From WLND01 sp040398845 (GTDB taxonomy: Bacteria; Actinomycetota; Actinomycetes; S36-B12), in the NCBI GenBank assembly GCA_040398845.1, contig JBBATH010000014.1, positions 43,481-107,480 on the forward strand: a stretch of DNA of 64,000 nucleotides, written 5' to 3'. Below, piece after piece: positions 52,654 through 61,259 of the stretch. The first letter of the stretch is position 1. Each line of letters begins with the position of its first letter. The notes below the pieces were generated by a model. The model saw only the letters and a program-made list of their open reading frames with translations, was not told the origin of the DNA and made no database searches. Both the position numbers and the translations under genes were made by a program.

Positions 52654-53516
52654 CTGCACCAAGAATTGATGCTCACATGCACCTATTCGCGCCGAACGGA
52701 GAGCAATACCCTCGTGGAATTCACGCACTGTATCCACGAGAACGATCCGCTTTGGTTGAGGACTATCTCCAGACGATGGATGATAACGACATCGCCCATT
52801 CAGTGATCGTGTCGCTGGATGAACATGATGACTACACCCGCGACGTCGTCAAGGCCCACCCCGACAAGTTCTCTGCGGTTGCCGTGATGAATCCGGCACA
52901 CCCCGATCCCGTGCATGACCTGAAAGCTAGGGTCGCGGCGATGCCGATTATTGGTTACCGCATTTGGGAACTCGGAGATGACGGGGCTCCAGTCAAGGAT
53001 CTTCGCTTCTTTCCACTGCTGGAGGAAATGAGCGATCGGGGCATCGTCGCCTGGTTCTATTCCTCTCCCGACCAAATGCGCATGCTGCCTCGGGTCCTTG
53101 AACAACTCCCTGACTTGAAAGTCGTGCTCAATCATCTTGGCTTCTGTCAGACGGAGATACTCACGGATGAGTGGGCAAGGCCGAGAATCTCAACCGACAT
53201 CCCACCCGTCACGTTGCCGCAGGTTCTCTCGATGGCGGCCTACCCACAGGTGGCCGTACATTTTTCTGGTCACTATGCCTTTAGTCAGGAACCATTTCCC
53301 TATTTTGACCTTAAGAATATCTCGTTGGACTTACTCGCAGCCTACGGAGCAGATCGATTGCTGTGGGCCTCAGACTGGCCGTGGATCGCTGAGATGCCCG
53401 GCTACGCAGCGGTGGGTGACATCGTCGATCTACATCTCTCGAGCCTCTCGGAGGCAGAGCGAGGACTCGTCCTTGGTGGTAATGCGGCCCGAATACTTGG
53501 AATTGGAGGAGCCTAA
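52650..53516 (+). CDS. Amidohydrolase-2 family metal-dependent hydrolase (lactonase-like)
   Basis: TIM-barrel hydrolase of 288 residues. Metal motif IDAHMHLF at the N-terminus, a second His in VVLNHLGFCQ, His in VHFSGHYAF, and Asp in LLWASDWPWIAE near the end. In sugar-acid operons this family supplies lactonases (fuconolactone, rhamnonolactone), acting on the lactone made by a sugar dehydrogenase such as the product of the adh gene here; decarboxylases also belong to it. GTG start overlaps the aldolase stop. Confidence 0.82.
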   Translation: MTAPRIDAHMHLFAPNGEQYPRGIHALYPRERSALVEDYLQTMDDNDIAHSVIVSLDEHDDYTRDVVKAHPDKFSAVAVMNPAHPDPVHDLKARVAAMPIIGYRIWELGDDGAPVKDLRFFPLLEEMSDRGIVAWFYSSPDQMRMLPRVLEQLPDLKVVLNHLGFCQTEILTDEWARPRISTDIPPVTLPQVLSMAAYPQVAVHFSGHYAFSQEPFPYFDLKNISLDLLAAYGADRLLWASDWPWIAEMPGYAAVGDIVDLHLSSLSEAERGLVLGGNAARILGIGGA

Positions 53517-54704
53517 ATGTTGCCCATGGTTCGATCATCGGTGGTGAACATGCCACGCTCAGGAATTCGTGAGGTGATGGACCTTGCGTGGGCCACGCCA
53601 AACGTCATTCATCTTGAGGTCGGCGAACCGGACTTCGCGACGCCCGAGCACATCGGACGCGCAGCGGAAGAGGCGATCAGGCGGCAAGCGGTTCGGTATA
53701 CGCCGAATGCCGGCATCGTTGAATTGCGAGAGGCGATGGCCGCCAAGATTCGAGTTCGCAATGGTTTTGAGGTAGGTGCCGATCAAATCATCGTTGGGGC
53801 TGGGGCAGTCCAATCGATTTACGGAGCCTTGCTGACGATTCTGTCGCCTGGCGACGAGGTGTTGCTTCCAGATCCGGGGTGGCCCAACTTCACGATGATG
53901 GCGACGCTGCTCTCTGCGCACCCGATCTATTACCCACTGCGCTCCGAGAATGGCTTCATGCCGGATGCTGCTGAGGTAAACGAACTCATCACTCCGCGCA
54001 CGAAAGCAATTCTCATCAACTCGCCCTCCAACCCCCTTGGCGTTGTCATGGACGAGGCAACGGTCCGCGCCCTGTACGAGGTCGCGAGTCGTCACAACCT
54101 GTGGATCATCTCGGACGAGTGTTATGACGAGATCACCTTCGATCAACCGCAATTCAGCCCGGGACGCATTGATAATGAGAACCGCATCATCTCGTCATTC
54201 AGCATGTCGAAGACATACGCGATGACTGGATGGCGGGTGGGTTATGCGGCTGTGCCGATTGCTATCGCACGTGAACTCTCGAAAGTCCAAGAGCCTCTTA
54301 TTTCGTGTGTGAGCAGCCCAGCGCAGTTTGCGGGCCTTGCCGCGTTGACCGGCCCCCAGGATTGCGTGGACACGATGCGCTCCGCGTACCGGAGTCGACG
54401 GGACTCCGCAGTCAGGGTAGCGAGCGAGCACGGAATCCCCTTTGTGACGCCTCAGGGCGCCTTCTATTTGTGGCTTGACATACGCCAAAGTGGCATGAGT
54501 TCTCGTGACTTTTCCCTCGCACTGATTCGTGATCATGCTGTTGCTACCGCGCCAGGGACGGCGTTCGGGGCGGAAGGCGAGGGTTGGTTGCGCATTTCGC
54601 TGGCCAACGGAGAAGACGCTGTTATCGCAGGCGTAAATGCGGTCGCTGCCCAAGTTGCGAACAGCCGCGCGGGCCGCATGACAGATGAGGAGGGACGTTC
54701 ATGA
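53517..54704 (+). CDS. Class I/II PLP aminotransferase
   Basis: Fold-type I aminotransferase of 395 residues of the AspC/AlaT-like group: HLEVGEPDFATPEHI, YTPNAGIVELREAMA, INSPSNPLGVVMD and the PLP-Lys in SFSMSKTYAMTGWRVGY; the substrate-carboxylate Arg is in GWLRISLAN. GGAGGAG precedes ATG 53517. An aminotransferase within a KDG route is unusual and implies an amino acid or amino-sugar-acid intermediate. Confidence 0.88.
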   Translation: MLPMVRSSVVNMPRSGIREVMDLAWATPNVIHLEVGEPDFATPEHIGRAAEEAIRRQAVRYTPNAGIVELREAMAAKIRVRNGFEVGADQIIVGAGAVQSIYGALLTILSPGDEVLLPDPGWPNFTMMATLLSAHPIYYPLRSENGFMPDAAEVNELITPRTKAILINSPSNPLGVVMDEATVRALYEVASRHNLWIISDECYDEITFDQPQFSPGRIDNENRIISSFSMSKTYAMTGWRVGYAAVPIAIARELSKVQEPLISCVSSPAQFAGLAALTGPQDCVDTMRSAYRSRRDSAVRVASEHGIPFVTPQGAFYLWLDIRQSGMSSRDFSLALIRDHAVATAPGTAFGAEGEGWLRISLANGEDAVIAGVNAVAAQVANSRAGRMTDEEGRS

Positions 54705-55759
54705 AGGCTCTGGTGTTCAAAGGACCCTGGGAGATGGCGATTGAGGAGCGTCCGATTCGTGAGCCGGGCCCGGGTGAAGCAATCGTGGAGGTCTTGGCCA
54801 CCGGCGTCTGCGGCTCTGACATCCATGGGTTTACAGGTCACACTGGACGACGCCATCAAGGCCAAGTCATGGGACATGAGACGGTCGGAATTGTTCACAG
54901 TCTCCCGGTGACGTCCAACCGCGTCAACGTTGGTGATCTCGTGACGATTAATCCAGGAATGGTCTGCGGAGTCTGTGATGCCTGTGGGTCGGGCGAAGAG
55001 CAGCAGTGCGAAGAATTGCGAGTTCTGGGTGTCGTGCCGGACATAGATGCGGCGTTCGCGGAGTTTGTCACGGTCCCCGTCGGCAGCCTGGTTCCACTGC
55101 TCCCGTCAACTCCGCCAGCACTAGGTGCGCTCGTGGAGCCACTGGCTGTCGGCTACCACGCAGTGAGACGAGCGAATCTGAAGGAGGGAGAGTCGCTACT
55201 CGTGATTGGAGGTGGTCCGATCGGGCAGGCCGTGGCCCTAGCTGCGGCGCGCGTTCATGCCGGATCGGTGCTCGTGACAGAGATCAGTGAACATCGTCGT
55301 GACCTCCTGTCGAGCATTGGTATTCGGTCGGTTGCGCCGGAGCACCTTGAGGACGAGCTTGCCGGCCGGCGGCCAACCGCTGTGGTTGACGCCGTCGGAA
55401 ACTCTGCGACGCTCGAAGTTTCCCTCACCTACTCAGCAAAGAGTGCACGCGTGGTGCTCCTAGGCATGGACAGTCCGCAGTTGCAGGTGCCTGCTTATTC
55501 AGTGTCGGTTGCGGAGCGATCCATCGTCGGTAGCTTCTGCTATTCACGAAGTGACTTCGAGCTGACCGCCCGATGGCTCGAGGCGAACGTGGATCTTGCG
55601 TCGCGACTCATTGACACAGTCGAGCCGATGACGTCGGGGCCAGACATCTTCACAAAGCTAGGCCGCCGCGAGTTGAATTCCAGCAAGGTACTTTTGGCCC
55701 CCAATGCCTCAATTCTTCCGTCAACCACGATCCCCTGGGAGCCTTCGCATGCTGTCTGA
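54701..55759 (+). CDS. Zinc-dependent medium-chain alcohol/sugar dehydrogenase
   Basis: MDR-family dehydrogenase of 352 residues. Catalytic zinc site: Cys and His in ATGVCGSDIHGF and GHETVGIV; structural-zinc region MVCGVCDACGSGEEQQC has four Cys; Rossmann motif VIGGGPIGQAVAL. It resembles sorbitol, idonate and threonine dehydrogenases. Probably oxidises a sugar or sugar-acid hydroxyl. ATGA overlap with the aminotransferase. Confidence 0.87.
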   Translation: MKALVFKGPWEMAIEERPIREPGPGEAIVEVLATGVCGSDIHGFTGHTGRRHQGQVMGHETVGIVHSLPVTSNRVNVGDLVTINPGMVCGVCDACGSGEEQQCEELRVLGVVPDIDAAFAEFVTVPVGSLVPLLPSTPPALGALVEPLAVGYHAVRRANLKEGESLLVIGGGPIGQAVALAAARVHAGSVLVTEISEHRRDLLSSIGIRSVAPEHLEDELAGRRPTAVVDAVGNSATLEVSLTYSAKSARVVLLGMDSPQLQVPAYSVSVAERSIVGSFCYSRSDFELTARWLEANVDLASRLIDTVEPMTSGPDIFTKLGRRELNSSKVLLAPNASILPSTTIPWEPSHAV

Positions 55760-56531
55760 ACAAGAGAGCCAGGTCGTGGGCGAGTTTCGCGGATTGGTGG
55801 CGGTCGTTACTGGTGGAAGTTCGGGTATTGGACTTGCCACAGCACGGCACTTGGTGGCGCGTGGTGCAAGGGTTGCTGTGTTGGACTTGGCGCCGCCCCC
55901 GGAGGATTCTGGTGTCCTGTACGTCGCAGCGAACGTTTCTGACGATGCCTCGGTGCAGTTGGCAATCGAGAGGGTGACAAACGAGTTCGGCGGTATCGAC
56001 ATCCTCATCAATAATGCAGGCATCGGTGCCATCGGAACAGTTGAGGACAACACTGACCTCGAGTGGCAGCGTGTGTTCGAGGTGAACGTGTTTGGAATGG
56101 TGCGAGTGTCGCGGGCTGCACTCCCTCACCTTCGAAAGTCAACTGCGGCAGCAATCGTGAATACCTGTTCAATAGCCGCGACAGCAGGTCTGCCCAACCG
56201 TGCTCTCTACAGCGCCTCTAAGGGTGCTGTTCTCTCGCTCACACTGGCCATGGCGGCCGACTACGCACGTCATGGCATCCGGGTCACGGCTGTTAATCCG
56301 GGCACAGCGGACACTCCGTGGGTTGCACGACTGCTCGATTCAGCTGCCGATCCTGCGGCTGAGCGAGCCGCACTTGAGGCACGTCAACCAATCGGCAGGC
56401 TCGTTTCTGCACAAGAGGTTGCTGGGGCCATTGCCTACCTTGCAAGCCCCTTGAGCGGCGCAACGACTGGCACGGCTCTGGCGGTGGATGGGGGCATGGC
56501 GGGCTTACGTGTGAGGCCGATTGGGACATGA
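55749..56531 (+). CDS. Short-chain dehydrogenase/reductase
   Basis: Classical SDR of 260 residues: TGGSSGIGLA cofactor loop, NNAG in ILINNAGIGA, catalytic Ser in NTCSIAA and Tyr-x-x-x-Lys in YSASKG. ATG 55749 lies inside the end of the dehydrogenase gene with GGGAG upstream; the frame opens at 55704. Last gene of the operon, followed by a 21-bp-stem terminator. Confidence 0.9.
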   Translation: MLSEQESQVVGEFRGLVAVVTGGSSGIGLATARHLVARGARVAVLDLAPPPEDSGVLYVAANVSDDASVQLAIERVTNEFGGIDILINNAGIGAIGTVEDNTDLEWQRVFEVNVFGMVRVSRAALPHLRKSTAAAIVNTCSIAATAGLPNRALYSASKGAVLSLTLAMAADYARHGIRVTAVNPGTADTPWVARLLDSAADPAAERAALEARQPIGRLVSAQEVAGAIAYLASPLSGATTGTALAVDGGMAGLRVRPIGT

Positions 56532-56540
56532 ACGAATGAA

Positions 56541-56585
56541 CACCGCCTGTCGATCCTTCCTGAAAGGAAGGATCGACAGGCGGTG
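56541..56585. terminator. Bidirectional terminator, perfect 21-bp stem
   Basis: Left arm 56541-56561, three-base loop GAA, right arm 56565-56585 perfectly complementary. It lies between the converging SDR and gabT genes; the gabT stop is the very next base triplet. The longest perfect hairpin found in the window, with no T-run. Confidence 0.85.
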
Positions 56586-57935
56586 CTAGGCGGTGGCCTC
56601 GAGGCCCCGCTCAATGATCCCCATAGCTTCTTCAAGCAGGTGCATGGGCATCGTAAGTGGTGGCAGGAACCGGAAGACGTTGCCGTAGGTGCCCGTCGTG
56701 AGGACGATGACACCCTCGCCGACGCAGAACCGCGCAAGTGCTGCGGTGCGCTCCGGGTCAGGATCCATGGTGCCCGGCTTGATCAATTCGATTGCGAGCA
56801 TGGCGCCGCGTCCGCGAACATCGCCGATGGCAGCGTGATTCTCCTGCATTGAGCGCAGTCGCGGCATCATCGCTGCCTCGATGGCGCGCGCTCGGCCGGG
56901 GGCGTCCTCCTCCTCCATCCAGCGGATCGCGCCGAGTGCCGCAGCGCAGGCAACTGGGTTGCCGCCATAGGTGCCACCAAGGCCTCCGGCGTGCACGGAG
57001 TCCATGATCTCGGCGCGGCCCGTGACGGCAGCCAGCGGCATACCACCGGCGATGCCCTTGGCCGTTGTGATGAGGTCTGGAATGACACCCTCGTGCTCGC
57101 TCGCGAACCAGTCACCCGTGCGGCAGAAGCCGGACTGGATCTCGTCAGCGACGAACACGATGCCGTTCTCCTTGGCGAACGCTGCCATCGCTGCGAAGTA
57201 GCCCGGTGCGGGCACGATGAAACCGCCCTCGCCCTGCACCGGTTCGATGATGATTGCCGCGACGTTCGTCGCGCCGATCTCCTTCTCGATGCGGCTGATT
57301 GCCCACTTGGCGACCTCGGGGCCATCGTGCGGGCCGTCGCGGAAGGGGTAGGAGGTGGGCACGCGGTAGATTTCCGGGGCAAACGGGCCGAAACCGTTCT
57401 TGTACGGCATGTTCTTTGCAGTCATGCCCATCGTGAGATTCGTACGGCCGTGGTAGCCGTGCTCGACGACGACGACCGCGGAACGCTGCGTGAACACGCG
57501 AGCGATCTTGACGGCGTTCTCGACTGCCTCGGCCCCTGAGTTGAACAGTGCCGAGCGCTTCTCGTGGTCGCCGGGGGTGACGCGGTTGAGCGCCTCGCAG
57601 ACCTCGACATAGCCGGAGTACGGGGTCACCATGAAGCAGGTGTGCGTGAACTCAGCGACCTGCTTCTGGACGCCTTCGACGACGTACGGGTTCGCGTTGC
57701 CAACCGTCGTGACGGCGATTCCGGAGCCGAGGTCGATCATCGAGTTCCCGTCGACGTCGATGAGGATACCGCCGCCGGCCTGGGTGATGAACACCGGCCA
57801 ACTGATGCCGACGCCAGCCGAGACAGCCTCGGTCTTGCGGGCGAGGAGTGCTTGCGACTTGGGGCCGGGTACCACAGTGACGAGGCGTCGCTCCTGGATG
57901 AGGTCGCTGGCTGTTCGCTCGGGCGTCAGGGTCAT
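56586..57935 (-). CDS. gabT: 4-aminobutyrate aminotransferase
   Basis: Class III PLP aminotransferase (449 residues) converting GABA and 2-oxoglutarate to succinate semialdehyde and glutamate. Marks: ITQAGGGILIDVDGNSMIDLGSGIAVTTVG in parts, FNSGAEAVENAVKIAR, EPVQGEGGFIVP, ADEIQSGFCRTG and the PLP-Lys in TTAKGIAGGMPLAAV. 5-Aminovalerate is a known alternative substrate and would link to the glutarate module. ATG 57935 has AAAGG before it; the frame is open to 58136, but that part is not GabT-like. Divergent from the PucR gene. Confidence 0.93.
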   Translation of the reverse strand: MTLTPERTASDLIQERRLVTVVPGPKSQALLARKTEAVSAGVGISWPVFITQAGGGILIDVDGNSMIDLGSGIAVTTVGNANPYVVEGVQKQVAEFTHTCFMVTPYSGYVEVCEALNRVTPGDHEKRSALFNSGAEAVENAVKIARVFTQRSAVVVVEHGYHGRTNLTMGMTAKNMPYKNGFGPFAPEIYRVPTSYPFRDGPHDGPEVAKWAISRIEKEIGATNVAAIIIEPVQGEGGFIVPAPGYFAAMAAFAKENGIVFVADEIQSGFCRTGDWFASEHEGVIPDLITTAKGIAGGMPLAAVTGRAEIMDSVHAGGLGGTYGGNPVACAAALGAIRWMEEEDAPGRARAIEAAMMPRLRSMQENHAAIGDVRGRGAMLAIELIKPGTMDPDPERTAALARFCVGEGVIVLTTGTYGNVFRFLPPLTMPMHLLEEAMGIIERGLEATA

Positions 57936-58122
57936 GGCGGGCCTTTCGACGTGAGTGGGCATCTGGTCTCTCGACGGTAGATGCATCTTTGGTGCATCGT
58001 AGGGCGAGAGTGCGTTCAACGACCACTCCAGTTCGTACACTCTCGTACAGTGCAGGTGTCCACGATTGTCACCGCCATCACGGGTGACACGCCGACTGGC
58101 ACCTGATGGATTGGAATTGGCC
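57936..58122. promoter_or_regulatory. Divergent gabT/pucR intergenic region with dyad and helical repeats
   Basis: GATGCA (57980-57985) and TGCATC (57993-57998) form an inverted repeat with seven bases between. TCGTACA occurs at 58033-58039 (after T) and 58043-58049 (after C), one helical turn apart. Both are candidate sites for the PucR protein, which controls GABA genes divergently. No promoter hexamers could be fixed. Confidence 0.35.
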
Positions 58123-59682
58123 GTGCCCTTGACCATCGCGCAGGTCGTCGCGTTGCCCGGGCTCGGCCTCGCCCTGCGTACCGACTCTGGGGATCATTCG
58201 CGACCTGTTCGCTGGGTTGCGACGTCCGAACTCACGGATCCTGGACCGTGGCTTGATGGTGACGAACTCCTCCTCACCACCGGCATGCGACTGACCGATG
58301 ACCCGGCAGCCTGCGAGGCGTACGTCGCCGCGCTCGGGTCCGGCGGGGTGTCAGCGATCGGCTTTGGCGTTGGGCTGTCCTTCGAGACGATTCCGGAGGC
58401 GCTCCTCACCGCCGCGGAGCGCGCTGCGCTGCCAGTTATCGAGGTGCCGACCCCGACGCCCTTCGTCGCTGTGAGCAAGGCGGTCTCGCGGGCACTGGCC
58501 GCCGAGGAGTACGAGGATGCTGAGCGCTCCTTCGAGGCGCAGCGCGCCCTTATTCGAGCGGCAGTGAAGGAGCAGGGCGATGCGAAAGTCGTTGCCCTGG
58601 TTGCGAGGCATGCGGGGGGCTTTGCAATGCTCGTCGACGCCGCCGGAGTGACCGTCTGCGCCACCCCTGCATCTGCGGCCCGAAGGATCGATGAGTTCAC
58701 CACTGAGATCGAGCGGCTTCGGCCCCTTGGTGTGCTCGCCTCCTCCGCGATCGCAACAGCCGAGGAACACGTCGCGATCGTGCCCCTCGGGTTGCGGGGG
58801 AGTGCCCGCGGTTTTCTCATCGTCGGATCGACGCAGGCCCTGCGTGCGGGTGATATCGCCGTCATGAATCTTGCGACGTCGCTTCTCTCATGGGGGATGG
58901 TCCGCGAACTCGACCGAGGGCAGGCCTGGAATCGCCTCGCGATGGATGTTATTCGCCGTGAGGGCTCCGGGGCGATTCCCATGACGGATCTCGGGCTCGG
59001 AGGACTCGTTCGTGATCGCGCGCACATTGTCGTGATGATGCCGAGAGGTGACGCCGGGGAGCTGGCGTCCATGACGAATGTCCTTTCTGGCGCCATTGCC
59101 TCGGTGCTCGATGACCAACAGGTGCTCGCCTTCCTCCCGGCGCAGGTGGCAATTGGCCGTGAGGCCGGACGAGTCCTCGATTCGGCTAGGTCCGCGGCAG
59201 TGTCCGGGCCTGTCGACCTCGCAGATCCGTATGCGGTCGAAGCGACGATTGAACGAGCCTGCCGGGCGGCCGTGCGAAGCGCCGGCGTCACCCGGCTCGA
59301 TGATCCGGCCCAGACCGGTCTTGCAGGCCTCATTGATCCGGTGAGTGGTCGAGCCTGGGCTCAGGTGGCGCTCGCGGGAGTGCTCGCCTCTGGGGAGACC
59401 ACCGAACTGATCGCGACCCTGCGGGCTTGGCTCGACAACCACGGTCAGATCGACGCGACCGGCGTTGCCCTTGGCGTTCACCGCCACACCGTTCGACACC
59501 GGTTGCGGAGGGCTGAGTCCCTGCTCGGCGTCTCGCTGGATGCGGCGTCCGTACGGGCTGAACTCTGGTTCGCTCTCGAGAACCTGGATAGCCCGTTGGC
59601 TGGCCACGGGTCGACAGTTCGGACGGTATCGGGCCCGACTGGACTCCGCGTCGGATACCCCTCCACGGTCATTTCGCCATAG
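58123..59682 (+). CDS. PucR-family transcriptional regulator of GABA catabolism
   Basis: A 519-residue PucR-type activator: N-terminal PucR sensory domain (PLTIAQVVALPGLGLALR, GDELLLTTGMRL, AAERAALPVIEVP) and C-terminal HTH_30 (TGVALGVHRHTVRHRLRRAESLLG in parts). It lies between divergent gabT and the aldehyde dehydrogenase, like the PucR-type GabR that activates gab genes in Corynebacterium glutamicum (from memory). GTG 58123 gives the family N-terminus; TTG 58066 would add 19 residues. Confidence 0.88.
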   Translation: MPLTIAQVVALPGLGLALRTDSGDHSRPVRWVATSELTDPGPWLDGDELLLTTGMRLTDDPAACEAYVAALGSGGVSAIGFGVGLSFETIPEALLTAAERAALPVIEVPTPTPFVAVSKAVSRALAAEEYEDAERSFEAQRALIRAAVKEQGDAKVVALVARHAGGFAMLVDAAGVTVCATPASAARRIDEFTTEIERLRPLGVLASSAIATAEEHVAIVPLGLRGSARGFLIVGSTQALRAGDIAVMNLATSLLSWGMVRELDRGQAWNRLAMDVIRREGSGAIPMTDLGLGGLVRDRAHIVVMMPRGDAGELASMTNVLSGAIASVLDDQQVLAFLPAQVAIGREAGRVLDSARSAAVSGPVDLADPYAVEATIERACRAAVRSAGVTRLDDPAQTGLAGLIDPVSGRAWAQVALAGVLASGETTELIATLRAWLDNHGQIDATGVALGVHRHTVRHRLRRAESLLGVSLDAASVRAELWFALENLDSPLAGHGSTVRTVSGPTGLRVGYPSTVISP

Positions 59683-59686
59683 ATTG

Positions 59687-61189
59687 ATGGTCATGACCTC
59701 CACGGATTCCAAGAACGCGCAAGGTCCAGTCGCCGTTTCGGCGGGCACCCCCCGCCATTGGCCTGCATGGATCGCTGGAGCTGCGTCCGATGACGGAACG
59801 AGGGCGGAGGTCACTCACCCGGGCGACGGCTCGGTGGTTGGGACCTACACGGTGCCGAGTGCAGCGAGCGTCGAAGCGGCCATCGCGGGTGCCTGGGAGG
59901 TGCGCAAGGCGGCGCAGGCGACCACGGCTGCCCAGCGGGCTGCGGCGCTGACCCATGTCTCACGAAGACTTGAGGAGCGGGTTGAGGAGGCAGCGGCGCT
60001 CATCACGGCCGAAAATGGCAAGCCGATCACCTGGGCGCGAGCCGAGGCGACCCGCGCGGCATCGACCTTCCGTTGGGCTGCTGAGGAGGCCCGCCGTTTC
60101 AATGGGGAGTTTCAACGACTCGATACGGAGGCCGCGACCGCGGGCCGCGCCGCCATCATCAGGCGCTTCCCGCACGGACCCGTCCTCGGCATTTCGCCCT
60201 TCAACTTCCCAATCAACCTCGTCGCGCACAAAATCGCGCCGGCGCTTGCAGTCGGCGCACCCATCGTGGTGAAACCGGCGCCGGCCACCCCGCTCGGCGC
60301 GCTCCTCCTCGGCGAACTCCTCGGCGAGACCGATCTGCCGCCAGGCATGTTCTCGGTGATTCCGGTCGGCAATGAGGCGGCCCCGGCACTCACACTCGAC
60401 CCCCGGCTCCCGGTCATCTCGTTCACTGGATCCGAGCCGGTCGGCTTTGCTATCCAACGCTTGGTGCCGAGCAAGCACATCGTTTTGGAGCTCGGTGGCA
60501 ATGCCGCCGCCATCATCCTCGCTGACTATTCCAGCGACAAGGACCTCGAGTGGGCCGCCCAGCGGATCGCGATGTTCGGCAACTCTCAAGCCGGCCAGAC
60601 CTGCGTGTCTGTCCAGCGCATCTTCGTGCACGAGGCTGTCGCCGATCGGTTCACCGCCAGGCTCGTAGCGGCTGTCCGCGGCCTGCACAGCGGGTCGCCT
60701 TGGGATCCCGCGACCGTCGTCGGACCGATGATCAGCGAGTCCGCTGCCGAGCGGGTTGAGGGGTGGGTCGAGGAGGCTGTCGCCGCGGGCGCCACCCTGC
60801 TCGCGGGCGGGGGCCGAGAGGGCACGTACGTGGAGCCGACCCTGCTCTCGAACGTCGATCCGACCGTCCGAGTCTCGTGTGAGGAGGTCTTCGGACCCGT
60901 GATGTCGATTCAGGTGATCAAGGACCTCGATGAAGGTATCGAACTCGTCAACGACTCGCGATTCGGCTTGCAGACGGGCGTCTTCACCCACAATCTGCAG
61001 GACATCTTCCGGGCGCACCGCGACCTTGAGGTCGGGGGCGTCATCATCGGCGATGCCCCAACCTTCCGAGCCGACCAAATGCCGTACGGGGGAATCAAGG
61101 CCTCTGGTGTTGGGCGCGAGGGGCTGCGCTCGGCGATGGTCGACTTTACCCATGAGCGGGTCCTCGTCCTCACCGAGCTTGCACTGTAA
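59687..61189 (+). CDS. NAD(P)-dependent aldehyde dehydrogenase, probable succinate-semialdehyde dehydrogenase
   Basis: Aldehyde dehydrogenase of 500 residues: SPFNFPINLVAHKIAPALA in parts, LELGGNAAAII (Glu) and the catalytic Cys in NSQAGQTCVSVQR, ending GGIKASGVGREGL. The QAGQTCVSVQR form is closer to lactaldehyde/phosphonoacetaldehyde/GapN-like dehydrogenases than to classical GabD, so succinate semialdehyde is inferred mainly from place beside gabT and the PucR gene. Start ATG 59687 or 59693, five to eleven bases after the regulator's stop, without a clear ribosome site. Confidence 0.85.
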   Translation: MVMTSTDSKNAQGPVAVSAGTPRHWPAWIAGAASDDGTRAEVTHPGDGSVVGTYTVPSAASVEAAIAGAWEVRKAAQATTAAQRAAALTHVSRRLEERVEEAAALITAENGKPITWARAEATRAASTFRWAAEEARRFNGEFQRLDTEAATAGRAAIIRRFPHGPVLGISPFNFPINLVAHKIAPALAVGAPIVVKPAPATPLGALLLGELLGETDLPPGMFSVIPVGNEAAPALTLDPRLPVISFTGSEPVGFAIQRLVPSKHIVLELGGNAAAIILADYSSDKDLEWAAQRIAMFGNSQAGQTCVSVQRIFVHEAVADRFTARLVAAVRGLHSGSPWDPATVVGPMISESAAERVEGWVEEAVAAGATLLAGGGREGTYVEPTLLSNVDPTVRVSCEEVFGPVMSIQVIKDLDEGIELVNDSRFGLQTGVFTHNLQDIFRAHRDLEVGGVIIGDAPTFRADQMPYGGIKASGVGREGLRSAMVDFTHERVLVLTELAL

Positions 61190-61259
61190 TTCGCGTCGGG
61201 TTTTGCACTGCTCGGTATCAAGGCGGAGCGGGAGCGCGGCCTGTCGTTAAGGTGGGGCT

